Part shown: positions 12,319-23,801 of the stretch, piece by piece
How the letters are laid out: each line of letters starts with the position of its first letter
Numbering within the stretch: position 1 is the first letter of the stretch
Source of the DNA: Kitagawia praeruptora
Lineage: Eukaryota; Streptophyta; Magnoliopsida; Apiales; Apiaceae
Assembly (NCBI GenBank): GCA_037693485.1
Contig: CM075344.1
Coordinates: 36,767,501 to 36,831,500 of the forward strand
DNA: 64,000 nucleotides
Direction: 5' to 3'
Notes under the pieces: model-generated
Database searches by the model: none
What the model was told of the DNA's origin: nothing
Seen by the model: the letters and a program-made list of their open reading frames with translations, nothing else
Translations under genes and position numbers: made by a program

Positions 12319-14023
12319 ATGAATGCATTAATGCCTTATTCTTATTTTCCACCATTTTGTTTCTCTCCTTCTGCACAAACTCCGGTGTAGATGTTTTAAG
12401 AGGAAAGCAAACAATTAGTGATGGCAACACAATTGTATCAGCAAACAACGAATTTGAACTAGGATTTTTCAGCCCCGGAAGTAGTACAAATCGGTATGTC
12501 GGTATATGGTTCAAAAAAACATCATACGGCACAACTGTATGGGTGGCTAATAGAGATGCACCATTGAATAACACATCTGGGATACTACGGATTGATAACA
12601 AGGCAATTTCACTACTTGATAATGCTAGTAGTACCATAATTTGGTCATCAAATTATTCAAGATTTGTGAACAATCCAGTTGCTCAGCTATTAGACAGCGG
12701 AAATTTTGTTTTTAGGGACGAAGAAGATGGTGGCACAGAAAATTTCGTATGGCAGAGTTTTGACTATCCCGGAGATACTGTTTTACCTGGCATGAAATCT
12801 GGAGCGGGATTTGCTGACGGGTAAAAAATGGTATTACTCATCGTGGAAAAGTCTTGATGATCCGTCTCCAGGAAGTTTTGAACACCGAATGGATATTCAT
12901 GGTTTTCCACAGCTTATTTTGTGGAAAGGTTCAGAACTACATGCTAGGACTGGACCATGGTTTGGTAATCGGTTTAGTGGTGATCCAGTACCAAAATTTA
13001 ACAGTCTACTACAATCAATTCTTTCTTGGGCTGAGGGAAATTTATTACACATTTCGTCTTTCCAATCAAAGTTCCTCTACACCTACTACCAAGTTAAAAT
13101 TGTTGGAAGAAAGGATATCACACTAACTCACACAACTCAATTTAGAAGAAAAATTATTTTGTATAAAAGGTATTTACATGGAATGACTTGATTAGAAATT
13201 ACTTGATTAGAATTATTGGAAGAAAGGATATCACACTAACTCACACAACTCAATTTAGGAGAAGAAGTATTTTGTATAAAATGTATTTACTTGGAATGAC
13301 TTGATTAGAAATGACTTGGTACAAGACTTTATATAGGACTCCATACAAGGATCTACACACTTACTTAAATACTAGATTACTAGAACTTTCTATGGATAGT
13401 TCTAGAGATTACATGCATTTAGACTAATACATTGAACATAGAAAAGACCAATACATGTATCAAGAATAATCTAGAATCACCCACACACTTCTACTATTTT
13501 ATGAGTTAAAATTATATTTTATTTTTAACAAAAATTAACTTCAGATGGTAATATACAGCGTCTAATATGGAATGATCAGGATCAAGGATGGGTAACTTAT
13601 TTGACATTACTAGTGACAGACTATGAACAATATGGATTTTGTTGTCCCTATGGTATTTGTGACAGTACCAGAAAAATGGGAAGCAGCCGACTGGACAGAT
13701 GGATGTGTTCGAATTACTCCATTGGAATGTGGACATGGTGACGGTTTCATGAAGTATTCAGGAGTGAAATTGTCGGACACACGAAAGTCGTGGTACAATT
13801 TGAGCATGAATCTTGAGGAATGCAAAAGTATGTGTTTGAAGAATTGCACTTGTACAGCTTATTCAAATATAAGCATCGAAAAAGGTGGAAGTGGATGCTT
13901 GTTATGGTTTGAAGGATTGATGGATATGAAGGGCTATACAGGAGATGGACAAGATATTTTTGTGAGAATGCCAGCCTCTGAGTTATGTAAGACAATTTTA
14001 CTTCAGGCAGTGGTACAGATTTA
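12319..14023 (+). pseudogene. S-receptor-like kinase paralogue, broken (5' part and 3' copy A)
   Basis: Closely similar to exon 1 of the gene at 7539: the two lie in direct order, so this is a tandem duplicate. The lectin domain, S-locus glycoprotein domain and PAN segment (CGHGDGFMKYSGVKL) are recognisable. Damage: one base lost just after the ATG at 12319, so the signal peptide is out of frame; a frameshift near 12810; a copia LTR at 13101-13530; and a deletion of about 45 bp removing part of the EGF-like region, joining GACAG to TACCAG near 13663. The splice donor after PAN survives (about 13987), but no transmembrane or kinase exon follows. The copy at 35308 shares the EGF deletion, so that lesion predates the duplication. 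At best it could give a truncated extracellular fragment; more likely it is dead. Confidence 0.93.
13101..13530 (-). repeat. solo LTR of Copia-B with internal duplication
   Basis: A full 314 bp LTR (13217-13530) is preceded by a partial tandem copy of its first ~100 bp (13101-13216). The compound is flanked on both sides by AAAAT (13096-13100 and 13531-13535), the same 5 bp that follows the distant right LTR (35308-35312). Removing the LTR and one AAAAT restores the reading of the kinase exon across the site. Confidence 0.9.
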
Positions 14024-14053
14024 ATGAGTCAAAATTATATTTTATTTTTAACA
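14024..14053 (-). repeat. truncated left LTR tail of Copia-B
   Basis: Only the last 30 bp of the LTR, ending TTTTTAACA, remain before the polypurine tract. It joins kinase copy A at a point of short homology (TTTA/ATGAGTC), which looks like a rearrangement breakpoint. It has the GAGTC variant of the right LTR rather than the GAGTT of the solo LTR. Confidence 0.88.
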
Positions 14054-14139
14054 CCCCCCTTAATTTTGACTATCCCAAGTAGACTTCGAAATTTGTTGAA
14101 ACGTCACTTTTGAGAGGCTTTGTAAATATGTCACTAATT

Positions 14140-16159
14140 TGATCTTGCGACTTCACATAATTGACCTCCACTTCATTCCTTCCAATGCATTCTCGAATAT
14201 AATGATATTTTGTGTCAATATGCTTGCTTCATTCAAGGAACACCGGATTTTTCGCCAAAGCAATAGTCGACTTGTTATCAACCAATATTTCCGTGGACTC
14301 ATTTTGTGGCATGTTGAGCTCCTCCAAAACTCTCCTTAACCATATAGCTTGACAAACACAAGAGCATGCTGCCACATATTCCGCCTCACAAGTAGATAAA
14401 GTAACAATGGGTTGCTTCTTTGAACTCCACGAAAAAGATGTATCACCCATAAAGAACACATATCTGGTGGTACTCTTTCGATCATCAATGTCACCGGCCC
14501 AATCACTATCACAATAACCAACAAGCTTGAACTCATTAGAATGATGATAAAATAATCCATAATCAATCGTACCTTTAAGATAACGAAGAATTCTTTTGGC
14601 CGCCTTCAAGTGTGTTGTTGTTGGAGCCTCCATATAACGACTAACAAGTCCAACACTATAAAGTATATCGGGCCTTGTACATGTCAAATATCTCAAACTT
14701 TCCACAAGACTTTTGAACTAAGTAGGATCTACCTTCTCATGACATTCTTCATTTTGCGACAATTTTGTTCCACATTCGATGGGGGTGCTAACGGCTTGAC
14801 AATTTTCCATCTTGAACTTCTTTAAAATCTCTCTTGCATAACTTCCTTGAGATATTAGTATTCCATCATTCATTTGCTTCACTTCGATGCCAAGATCAGT
14901 ATGACATAAGTCCAATATCGGTCATCTCAAACTCCCTTGCCATTTCTTGCTTAAATTTCTCAAACATAGTTGGACTATTGCCCGTAAATATTAAATCATC
15001 CACATACAAGCACGCAGGAAGAAAATCTCCATTTTTTGTGACTTTGGTATATAGAGCATGTTCATATGGACATTTGTAAAAACCTTGAGTTGAAAGTATT
15101 TGTCAAGTCTACTATTCCAAGCCCTTGGTGCTTGTTTCAATCCGTATAGGGCCTTCTTCAACTTCAACACATTTCCTTCTTGTCCTTTGATGATGTATCC
15201 CAATGGTTGCTCCATATACACAGTTTCTTCAAGAACACCATTCAAAAAAGCGGACTTTACATCCATTTGATGAATTTTCCATCCATTTTGTGCTGCCAAA
15301 GATATGATTAGCCTTATAGTCTCCATCCTTGCAACCGGTGCAAAAACTTTATCATTATCCTCTCCATGTCTTTGATTGTAGCCTTTGGCCACCAATCTTG
15401 CCTTGTATTTTTCAACCATGCCTTGGGCATTTTTTTTCACCTTATATACCCACTTCACACCAATAGCCTTTTGTCCTTTTGGAAGTGTTGCTAACTCCCA
15501 TGTATCATTCTTCTTGATAGATTCTATCTCCTCATCCATTGCTTTCTTCCATTTTTCATCTTGAACGGCTTCTTTAAAATTTGTTGGTTCGGTTTCCGCT
15601 AGAAGACAAAGAAGTGTTAAGTCAGAAATAGCGGGAACCTCTTCCGTTTCATCATATATCTCTTCAAGACTTCTATATCGCCTTGGCTGTGTCTCATCAA
15701 TTTCACTTGATGAAGATGAAGGAGTTTCTTGTCCATCGTTTGTTACTCGTGGTAATGTGGGAGGAGTGATATGTTGCTCATAATTTTCTTGACTTTCTTC
15801 TTCATCAACAAATGGGAAGAAATTTTAATCTTCTTGTGAATTGCTCCAATCCCATGAGCTTTCTTCATCAAATACAACATCACGACTAATTAGGATTTTT
15901 CCATTGATGGGGTTGTAAAGTTTGTACCCCTTTGCTCTTGCATCATATCCAACAAACACATACTTCTCACTTTTGTAATCCAACTTTGTCCTTAGCTCAT
16001 CATCAACATGTGCATAAGTGATGCTTCCAAAAACTCTTAATTGAGTAATACTTGGCATCTTTCCCTTCCATGCTTGTTGTGGAGTCATGTCTTTAACACT
16101 TCTCGTGGGACATCGATTTTACAAGTAGATGGCACAATCTACCGGTTCGGCCCAAAATT
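14140..16159 (-). pseudogene. Copia-B pol: integrase C-terminus, reverse transcriptase, RNase H
   Basis: On the minus strand: the integrase C-terminal part (about 16159-15825, with TPQQAWKGKMPSITQLRVFG and YVFVGYDARAKGYKLY), RVT_2 (15539-14991, with KARLVAKGYNQRHG, MDVKSAFLNG, YGLKQAPRAWN), then RNase H (14705-14229, with CDSDWAGDIDDRKSTT and STCEAEYVAA). Frames are broken at several places: a stop in integrase near 16115, loss of frame after 15825, a break at the YVDD region near 14990 and another near 14715. The products would make and insert cDNA if intact. The protein is inactive as it stands. Confidence 0.9.
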
Positions 16160-16349
16160 CACTACGCCATAGAAGGCCTTCGGCAACACCTCAAAAATGT
16201 TGCCAACGGCCCGAAAACTGTTATCGTAGCCTAAAAAATCTCTACGGCAACACTTTTCGGGTGTTAGCTTTTTCGATGTTGGCGTAGGGTGAACTGAAAC
16301 AATTTTACCCCTACAGCAACTTGCTAAAATGTGTTGCCGTAGGATAGCA

Positions 16350-16545
16350 AATTGGCACTGACACGTGGCAAGACCCATGATAAGTGGCAGGACCCCCATG
16401 ACACGTGGCTGGCCCCACTGACACGTGGCTGGACCCATTGCCACGTGGTTGGACCCACTGACAGTGGGGCCCACTGATAGGTGGCTGCACCCACTGACAG
16501 GTGGGGCCCACTGACACGTGGGGCCCACTGACACGTGGCTTGTCA
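16350..16545. repeat. CACTA left subterminal array of G-box motifs
   Basis: About ten tandem, slightly variable units of roughly 18-20 bp with the theme CACTGACACGTGGCTGGACC. Six retain CACGTG (about 16370, 16402, 16423, 16442, 16515 and 16532). Apparent protein-coding frames here are products of the repeat. Subterminal arrays normally bind the element's own DNA-binding protein. Confidence 0.85.
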
Positions 16546-16927
16546 TAGCTATTGCAACACTTTTTCTTAGCTATTGCAACATTTATGAACATATGCCAAC
16601 ACTAAATTAATCTAATACAACATTTTTTGAACATGGGTAACATTTTATCATAGTTATTGCAACACTTTTGTAATGGGAAATTAAAATACACGGCTGATAA
16701 GATACCAGCTTAAAATACACAGCTGATATGTACTTAAAACCTGTTTCCATTTCACAATCAACTCCAAAATAAGATACCAGATTCAGAGTTACATTACATC
16801 AGTCCAAAATGAAATAAACATCAACTTCCTAGTGAAGCAACCACATTGCAAATCTTATAAAGTACTTCACAAACATCCGGATACTAGGAAACCAAAAGAT
16901 GGCATAATCTATTACATAAATATCAAC

Positions 16928-17136
16928 CTAAGAGCTAGCACCTTCTTCAACAGTCATGTCAAATTCTCTTATACCTTTCGATTCACCTTTGAATCTACTT
17001 CTTCCTGGAGCTTTTTGTTCACCTTGACTTCCATTTCATCAACAAGATTTTGCTTTATTTGGGCTGTCAACTCCTATACGTATGTGCTTATCGGAGCATT
17101 GGTTGAAACTTGTGCATTGGTTAAAACCATGACAAT
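16928..17136 (-). pseudogene. degenerate Ptta/En/Spm-type transposon protein, C-terminal end
   Basis: After a likely acceptor (ATTGCAG) the minus strand reads a coiled, charged segment, ELTAQIKQNLVDEMEVKVNK, then LQEEVDSKVNRKV and ENLT-LLKK. This matches my knowledge of the C-terminal end of plant Ptta/En/Spm (Transposase_24) proteins. At least three in-frame stops interrupt it, two of them at sites where Q and W would be expected. It is in the orientation expected for the CACTA element. A further candidate exon of the same strand lies at 18137-18225. The family call rests on recall of the motif pattern, not on a search. Confidence 0.5.
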
Positions 17137-18567
17137 CTGCAATGAATCCCAACCAGGTTAAAAGATTAAGCATCCTAAATAGTCATTACATGCGTCGTTA
17201 TGAAACTGGGAGATGCATTACATATATACATGCATAATCCTCTTACATTATGATGGTACTGGCTAGGGTGCTATGCTATTTTATTTTAAATTAGAGCAAT
17301 TGAAATCATTCTTTTATTATTTCCGGAAAAAACAAAAAATCATTCTTAATTTGCTAACCAATTATAAGACCCCCTCAAAAACATAGAGCAAAGACTCCTT
17401 TTCTTTGGTAAATGGAAATGTACACTGTATGCTAGGAGTTCATATCCAGAATTCCTATGAAGACAAGAACAATGGTATTAACTATGAAGATATGTATATT
17501 CAAATACAGAATTACGACAATGACATTATACTTTTTACTTGCTGTACCGGATAACATGAGAAGCCATGCTTGAAAAGAACAAGTGCATGCAATTAAATTA
17601 AAACTTTATGCTTCTTTCTACAGTAAAGAACAACTGTAGTTTCTGATGGCTTTTCAAGCATTCCCTTCGGCCATACAACAGTAGGACAGACATCCACAAC
17701 ATGATAATTTTAGTTGCAAGCTTATAAGACTTAACTTTTGGCAAGAAACAACAAATAAATATGAAACTTTGGAGCAATGACTAATTTTAATAAGTTTACT
17801 GGAAATTTTATACTAGTAGAACTTATGCAGGGTTATTGAAGTTAATAAAGCATTCAGAACAATATAGACAGACCCTGGGCAGACCCAGGATTTACATCCA
17901 GTGGGAGCTGGGAGCTAAGTCGATAATAAAGAAAGATAGTAAATCTAGTTTCACTTTACAGTAATTTGTTATAAAAAAAATTGCATCATCACAGTAGCCA
18001 AGGAATCAGGTATAACATACTCGTATACTATCAGGGGAGGGTAGTAACAGGTTGCATAATGATTCAATTATATGTAATTACAGAAAGCATTATGTGAGAA
18101 ATTAAAAGCAAAATCCACAAAAATAACAGACTCTACCTAGGTGGAGCTTCATCAACATTTTTAACAAGGGGCACTGTTTCTTCCAATGGTCTCTCTACTC
18201 GTCCAAAGCCAGCAACTTCGTCCATGCTCTGACCTTATTATTCTCTATAAGGTTATTAAAATATAGTAATAACCTGGTACATGCATATTAAGCCAACAAA
18301 ATAGTTAGCATTAAGGTTGACCACATATGCTCTGCCTCCCATCGCCCTTGACAGTCAAAAAGTTATTATTCAAAATGTGTTTCTTACCAGGAAAGTAAAC
18401 ACTGAATAATTGAAAATTAAAAACATTGAATGACAAAATTATGAAATGATGATAAAGGGAATAAACATACTCCTTGAACTTAAAACAAACATAAAGAATA
18501 ATTGTCAGCAAATATGTTTCTTGAAACAAGGAGAAGGAGAGATGAACAAGACCAGGCGCCGAGGAAG
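17137..18567. other. CACTA interior, mostly without recognisable genes
   Basis: AT-rich sequence. On the minus strand, 18225-18137 could be an exon (MDEVAGFGRVERPLEE..., ending at a GT donor CCTAG/GTAGAG). I cannot name its family. Nothing else is supported. Confidence 0.4.
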
Positions 18568-20854
18568 TGTTCGCTATTTTCTCTACGCAAGTATACGCAG
18601 TCCAAAAGCAATATAGGGAAATAAGGATCGTTCCCACGAAGACTCGGTTATTTTAGTAAATCTGTCTATTCAACAATGTTGGTTAATTATAGAAGCATGA
18701 ACGAACTAAAATGGTTTATTTGCAGATACAATTAACTAATGAAGTAACGGCTAATTTGTTTAAAATAATATGATAGAGGCATGGGGTCCTAATTTCATGA
18801 ATGTTTTAGCTCTATTAACTATCAAGAATTAATGTGTTACAATTGTTAAGAAAGCTAGCGGGAACACGACACTAATATGAGCCATCTTTCAAATAACTCA
18901 CACCATTCCAAATAAACATCCACAAAAGAGATAGAAGTTATAAGGGCATCAATTATATCCAAAACACTATATGTCTATGTGAATGGGTGATACAATCGAT
19001 TTAATTACAAGTTCCGCAATTAACTACATAGGGGAATAATGTTCTTTCGAAACTATAATCCGAAATGCGGAGAAGCCGACATACCTATGCTAGCATGGCA
19101 AACCCTAAATCTCTAAATCCACTTTCGCAATCATTAGAGATTTGGCACAATAGATGTTAGCTATTCATCTATATTCAATTAAAACAACCATGCAAGGCAA
19201 TCTTATATAGAAATTGTAAACACAAATTATCTATCAATTTAACATGAGCATTAACAATTCATTACATTAGAACCCCATGAAAGTGTTTAGTTCATAATTA
19301 AACTAGGCACCTTTATGGAATTAAATAAAATCATGGTAGAAAATTTTATAAATTAATTAAGAATTTACGAAAAATTTAAAAATAAAAATAAAAGAAATAT
19401 AACCTATAACATCTAATAATAACGGAGCTAATAATAAAGGAGCAGAGAGTTAACAAAAATATAAAATAACGAAACAAATTATTACACTACAAGGAATTTA
19501 GCACGGCATTTAATAAAGTAAACAAAAGAAAAGTTAAGTAAATTAACTTACCTGCTGTTGCTCCAGGAAATGGTCGGCTGAAACAAAAATCTCTCTCCCT
19601 GGTTCGCGCGTGTAGTCCACGCTGCCACTCTCACCCTTCCACGCGTGGCGCGCACGCGCCAGCCTTGCTGAGAGAAATTGTCCGCGTGCTTGGCAATTGT
19701 CACTTGCTGTGTGTGTTGATAGAATTCAAAGTCCCTCCTGTTGCTGATTTTTTCGTTCCTTCCAACAAATAAAAAGAGGCCCACTAATAATTCCCTTAAT
19801 TCTTCAACCAAAATATAAAATTTATACTAGTTTTATAAAAATTTAAAATGTATAAAATAAAATAAAATTACAGAAATTCGAAGTGTATAAATTAACTGAT
19901 TTGCAGAAAATTTTAAGTATATAAAATATAATAAAATTCTAGAGAATTAAAATGTATAAAATGATCTGTTTATAAAAAGAATTTGCTGAATTTAGATACA
20001 AGAGTGTTTGCTTCAGAGAGAATGATTGATTCGTCCCTGGGTAATCTGTGTCCAATTAATTCCCTACAATCTATTTATAAACATTCAGCAACACACCTAC
20101 TACATAACACAAAGTCAGATGATTAAAAAGTCTACTGCCTAATTCTAACAACTCTCCAGACAATTGCAAAGCCAATTTGGAATTCTTTTCCGCAACTGGC
20201 GGTAATTGACTTTTAATATCAGCTCCGTAGAAATGCTTTTTAACCCGCACAGCTTATAATCTTTAATTAATAAATAATTATTTTAATCCAGAAATTATAA
20301 AAATAAATATCTAATATTATTAGATATTTATAAATATAATTTTCTAAATTAATAAAATTATTTAATAATATAAATAATTCTTTATTGTCTAAGCTGCGGT
20401 CTCTGGTCGTCTGGAACCGGACTCCTTTTGCTTAACAGAAAATATATCAATTCCAACCGGGGTTCCAGCTTTAAGAAAATATCACTTTCCATATTTTTGT
20501 GATAATTCTTATTTCTTCATTGCTCGTCCAGATGCAAGTTACGGTCTCTTGAGGCTCTAAAACCGGACTCCTTTTGCTTAGAAAAAAATATAACAATTCC
20601 AACCGGGGTTTCAGCATTAAGAATATATCACTCAGAATTTCTTTATGATAATTCCTTTTTCTCGTAGCCAGTCCATCTGAGCCAGAAATCCACCGTCTTT
20701 TAACCTTTTATCGCCAGGATACCTGAAATTTCGAGTTCTACACAACAAATACCGAAAGAACAAAAATGAATTAAAAGACACCACATACTTAAGGATAAAT
20801 CACCAATCTAGGCTCAATTAGTGCATAATAAGTGGATATAAAATCCACTTATCA
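18568..20854 (-). repeat. gypsy 3' LTR
   Basis: 2287 bp. In + orientation it starts TGTTCGCTATTTTCTC and ends CCACTTATCA. An 87-residue open frame at 19548-19811 is shared with the other LTR but has no recognisable domain and I do not call it a gene. Confidence 0.93.
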
Positions 20855-22616
20855 CACCCCCAAACTTAAACTGATGCTTGTCCTCAAGCATAACAATATA
20901 TATTAACTAACTAGCACCACTTCCGTAGGTGATCACGGTTGCATTTGGCATATGCAACAAGCCCTTTAAACCCCTAGGCAGTCCTAGTGGACGAGTTAGG
21001 TCTCGTGAGGGCCTATAGCGAATGTACCCACAAAATCCATTTATCAAATGCAACTAACAATGCATGAATGCAACTAATATGAAAAATGCAACGATCCCCT
21101 TCAAACTCACCAAAATCAACTAAAAAGCAAATATCTCCATAGAATGCAACAATTCCAAGCAGAGCTCGACTAAGTCCCCGTATACTAACAAATACATGAA
21201 CAGAAACGTGCGTGTGTGCAATGCTCATCAGAAATACTCCCAAAACTAGGTCAAAAAACATACTCCCTCTGTCCCTCCCATTTCTTTACATTTCTTTTTC
21301 ACTACTCGACACGCATTTCAAGGCTCCTAAAAAGTATAGTTCCATAACTTATTTTTTAAATTTTCTTTTTTTGTATAAAAATAGAACAATTCTATTTTTA
21401 TACAAGAAAAGAAAATTTAAAAAATAAGTTATGAAACTATCCGCAAATTACACCTTAAAATCCGTGCCAGAATTACGTCCCCCAAGGTAAAGAACCAAGG
21501 GGGACAGAGGGAGTACATGCTTTCCGTCAAGACAATCACAGGTTTATAACTAGAATAAACTGTAGACACTTCATAACCTAGGGACACCTCCACCCTTATC
21601 CAAGGTAGACAGAAACTCATGCTTTATTACTATACTACGACACTACATATACAATACGTACGCTTATTTAACCGTGCAATGAATGAGACCCCAAAAGGCT
21701 TATACAATAATACCCATGTAGCGAGTGTTAGGTCAGCAATCCCAAACCACAAGGGCTTTAGGTTACTAGGACTAAGTCCCCTCAGACTTAATTACTCGAG
21801 TATTAGAGAGCTCACTCTGGTTAATTTTGCATATAATCAATTGGACTTCTGACTCTTTTTTTTTTTTTTCGCAATCTGGAATGAGCCTTTCTCATTTCCA
21901 ACCCTAGACTACTCATATAAATATGAGCCGGCTACTAGCCATTTGACGCCTAGCCTTTATTGACAATTATTACCACTTAGCATGAAATCCCTGTTTTCCC
22001 CCAAACTTAGATTTTAGTGTTCCTACGCTATCAAGGGAATAACAAAAATTCTAAGAATAAACAAGTGATTAAATCTCAAAACATCCAACAGGCATGACCC
22101 TAACCTAGCCCCAAAAGCACCCAATGAGACTGTGTAAAAGTTGTGTTTCTGAAACATGCAAGTCAATTTCATAAGAACTCTAAATCAACCCTCTATTCAT
22201 CATTACCACACCCAAATCAACATCCACCTATCAATCAGAATCAGCTCGTCCTAAGGGATCATGAAAAATGTATGCCATGAAAATGCAACTAATATGACTC
22301 ACATGGTAAAACAAACAAACAATAACAGAATGTCCTAAATGAAACAACATAGATAATACGAACAAATATGCATGAATTACTACTAATATGCAAAACATGA
22401 TATCCTACATGAACACAATGACTCACAAAAACTACTAACACATATACATACTACTTATCCCCCAAACCACCCCCAAACTTATAATATTCAATGTCCGCAT
22501 TGAATGGAAGTAAATACAAGGGATAGTAGAGAACATACCTGAAAACACCGAAACACATGGGTTGCCTCCCACGAAGTGCTTGTTTATTGTCGCTAGCTTG
22601 ACTTCACTTTCGCACT
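20855..22616 (-). other. gypsy non-coding stretch between integrase and 3' LTR
   Basis: AT-rich with many short stops in all frames. It contains the polypurine tract at its left edge and a Stowaway MITE (21263-21513). No env-like frame is visible. Confidence 0.7.
21263..21513. mobile_element. Stowaway-type (Tc1/mariner) MITE
   Basis: 251 bp with termini CTCCCTCTGTCCC and GGGACAGAGGGAG, flanked by TA on both sides (21261-21262, 21514-21515), which is the hallmark of Stowaway elements. The centre is a long AT-rich palindrome (about 21338-21442). No coding capacity. Confidence 0.92.
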
Positions 22617-23801
22617 TTAATCGGTAGTACCAAGAACTGCGGTTTCTGCTTTGCTATTCACATGTTCACCAAAATATGGCTTCAACCTCTGTCCATTTAC
22701 TTTGAAAGCTGCTTCCGGTGTTTTATCAAAAAATTCCACTGCACCATGTGGAAACACCGTTTTTACCGTGAATGGTCCTGACCACCTTGACTTAAGTTTC
22801 CCTGGAAAAAGTCTGAGACGAGAGTTGAAAAGCAAAACTAACTGCCCTGGTACAAAAGACTTTTGCACCAAACGTCTGTCATGCCATCTCTTGACCTTTT
22901 CCTTGTATAACTTGTGATTTTCATAAGCCTGTAGCCGAAACTCATCCAGTTCATTAATCTGAAGCATTCTTTTCTCACCTGCTGCTGCTAAGTCAAAGTT
23001 CAACTTCTTCAGCGCCCAATAAGCTTTGTGTTCTAGTTCGGCAGGCAGATGACAAGCCTTGCCATATACTAGCTGAAAAGGTGACGTGCCCAAAGGTGTT
23101 TTGTAAGCTGTTCTATAAGCCCAAACAGCTTCATCAAGTTTTAGTGACCAGTCCTTCCTTGAAGGATTCACGACCTTCTCTAGGATCCGTTTTATCTCTC
23201 TGTTGGAAACCTCTGCTTGGCCATTCGTTTGAGGGTGATAGGCTGTAGCAATTCGATGATTTATGTTGTACCTTGCCATCAATGCTGTGAACTTGCGGTT
23301 GCAGAAGTGTGATCCTTCGTCACTGATAATTACCCTTGGAGTTCCGAAACGTGTGAAAACTTGTTTATTCAGAAAATTCAGCACCACTTTAGCGTCATTG
23401 GTCGGTAAAGCCTTCACCTCGACCCATTTAGAAACATAGTCCACCGCTAGCAAGATGTACTGATTATTGCATGAAGAAACAAAAGGACCCATAAAATCGA
23501 TCCCCCACACATCGAAAATCTCCACTTCCAACAGCATATTCAAAGGCATCTCATTCCTCCTAGAGATATTACCAATTCTTTGACATCTATCGCATCTCAA
23601 CACAAACTGATGCGCATCTTTAAACAGTGTTGGCCAATAAAACCCAGCCTGAAGTACTCGAGTGGCTGTCTTCTCTCCAGCATAATGACCTCCGTAAGTG
23701 GTAGAATGGTAGTCATGCAAAATACCTTCAACCTCACTAAACGGAATGCACCTCCGAATCACCTGATCAGCTCCCTGTCTGAATAAGAAGGGTTCATCCC
23801 A
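22617..23801 (-). pseudogene. gypsy integrase (end of pol)
   Basis: Minus-strand frame of about 390 codons continuing the pol frame after a TGA at 23802-23804. It has the HHCC zinc-binding part (HDYHSTTYGGHYAGEKTATR... CDRCQRIG), the DDE core (GIDFMGPF, IISDEGSHFCN, YHPQTNGQAEVSNREIKRIL) and a C-terminal segment (RWSGPFTVKTVFPHGAVE). The catalytic acidic residues appear present. It lacks its own start in the normal element; it would be translated as part of the polyprotein. The in-frame TGA separates it from RNase H. Confidence 0.92.

Noticed and set aside
16139..16592. 135- and 93-residue frames rich in GPTCQW-type repeats
   Set aside because: They are translations of the CACTA subterminal tandem array.
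19548..19811. 87-residue open frame repeated in both gypsy LTRs (also 29142-29405)
   Set aside because: It lies wholly in the LTR, has no recognisable domain, and its conservation follows simply from the two LTRs being near-identical.
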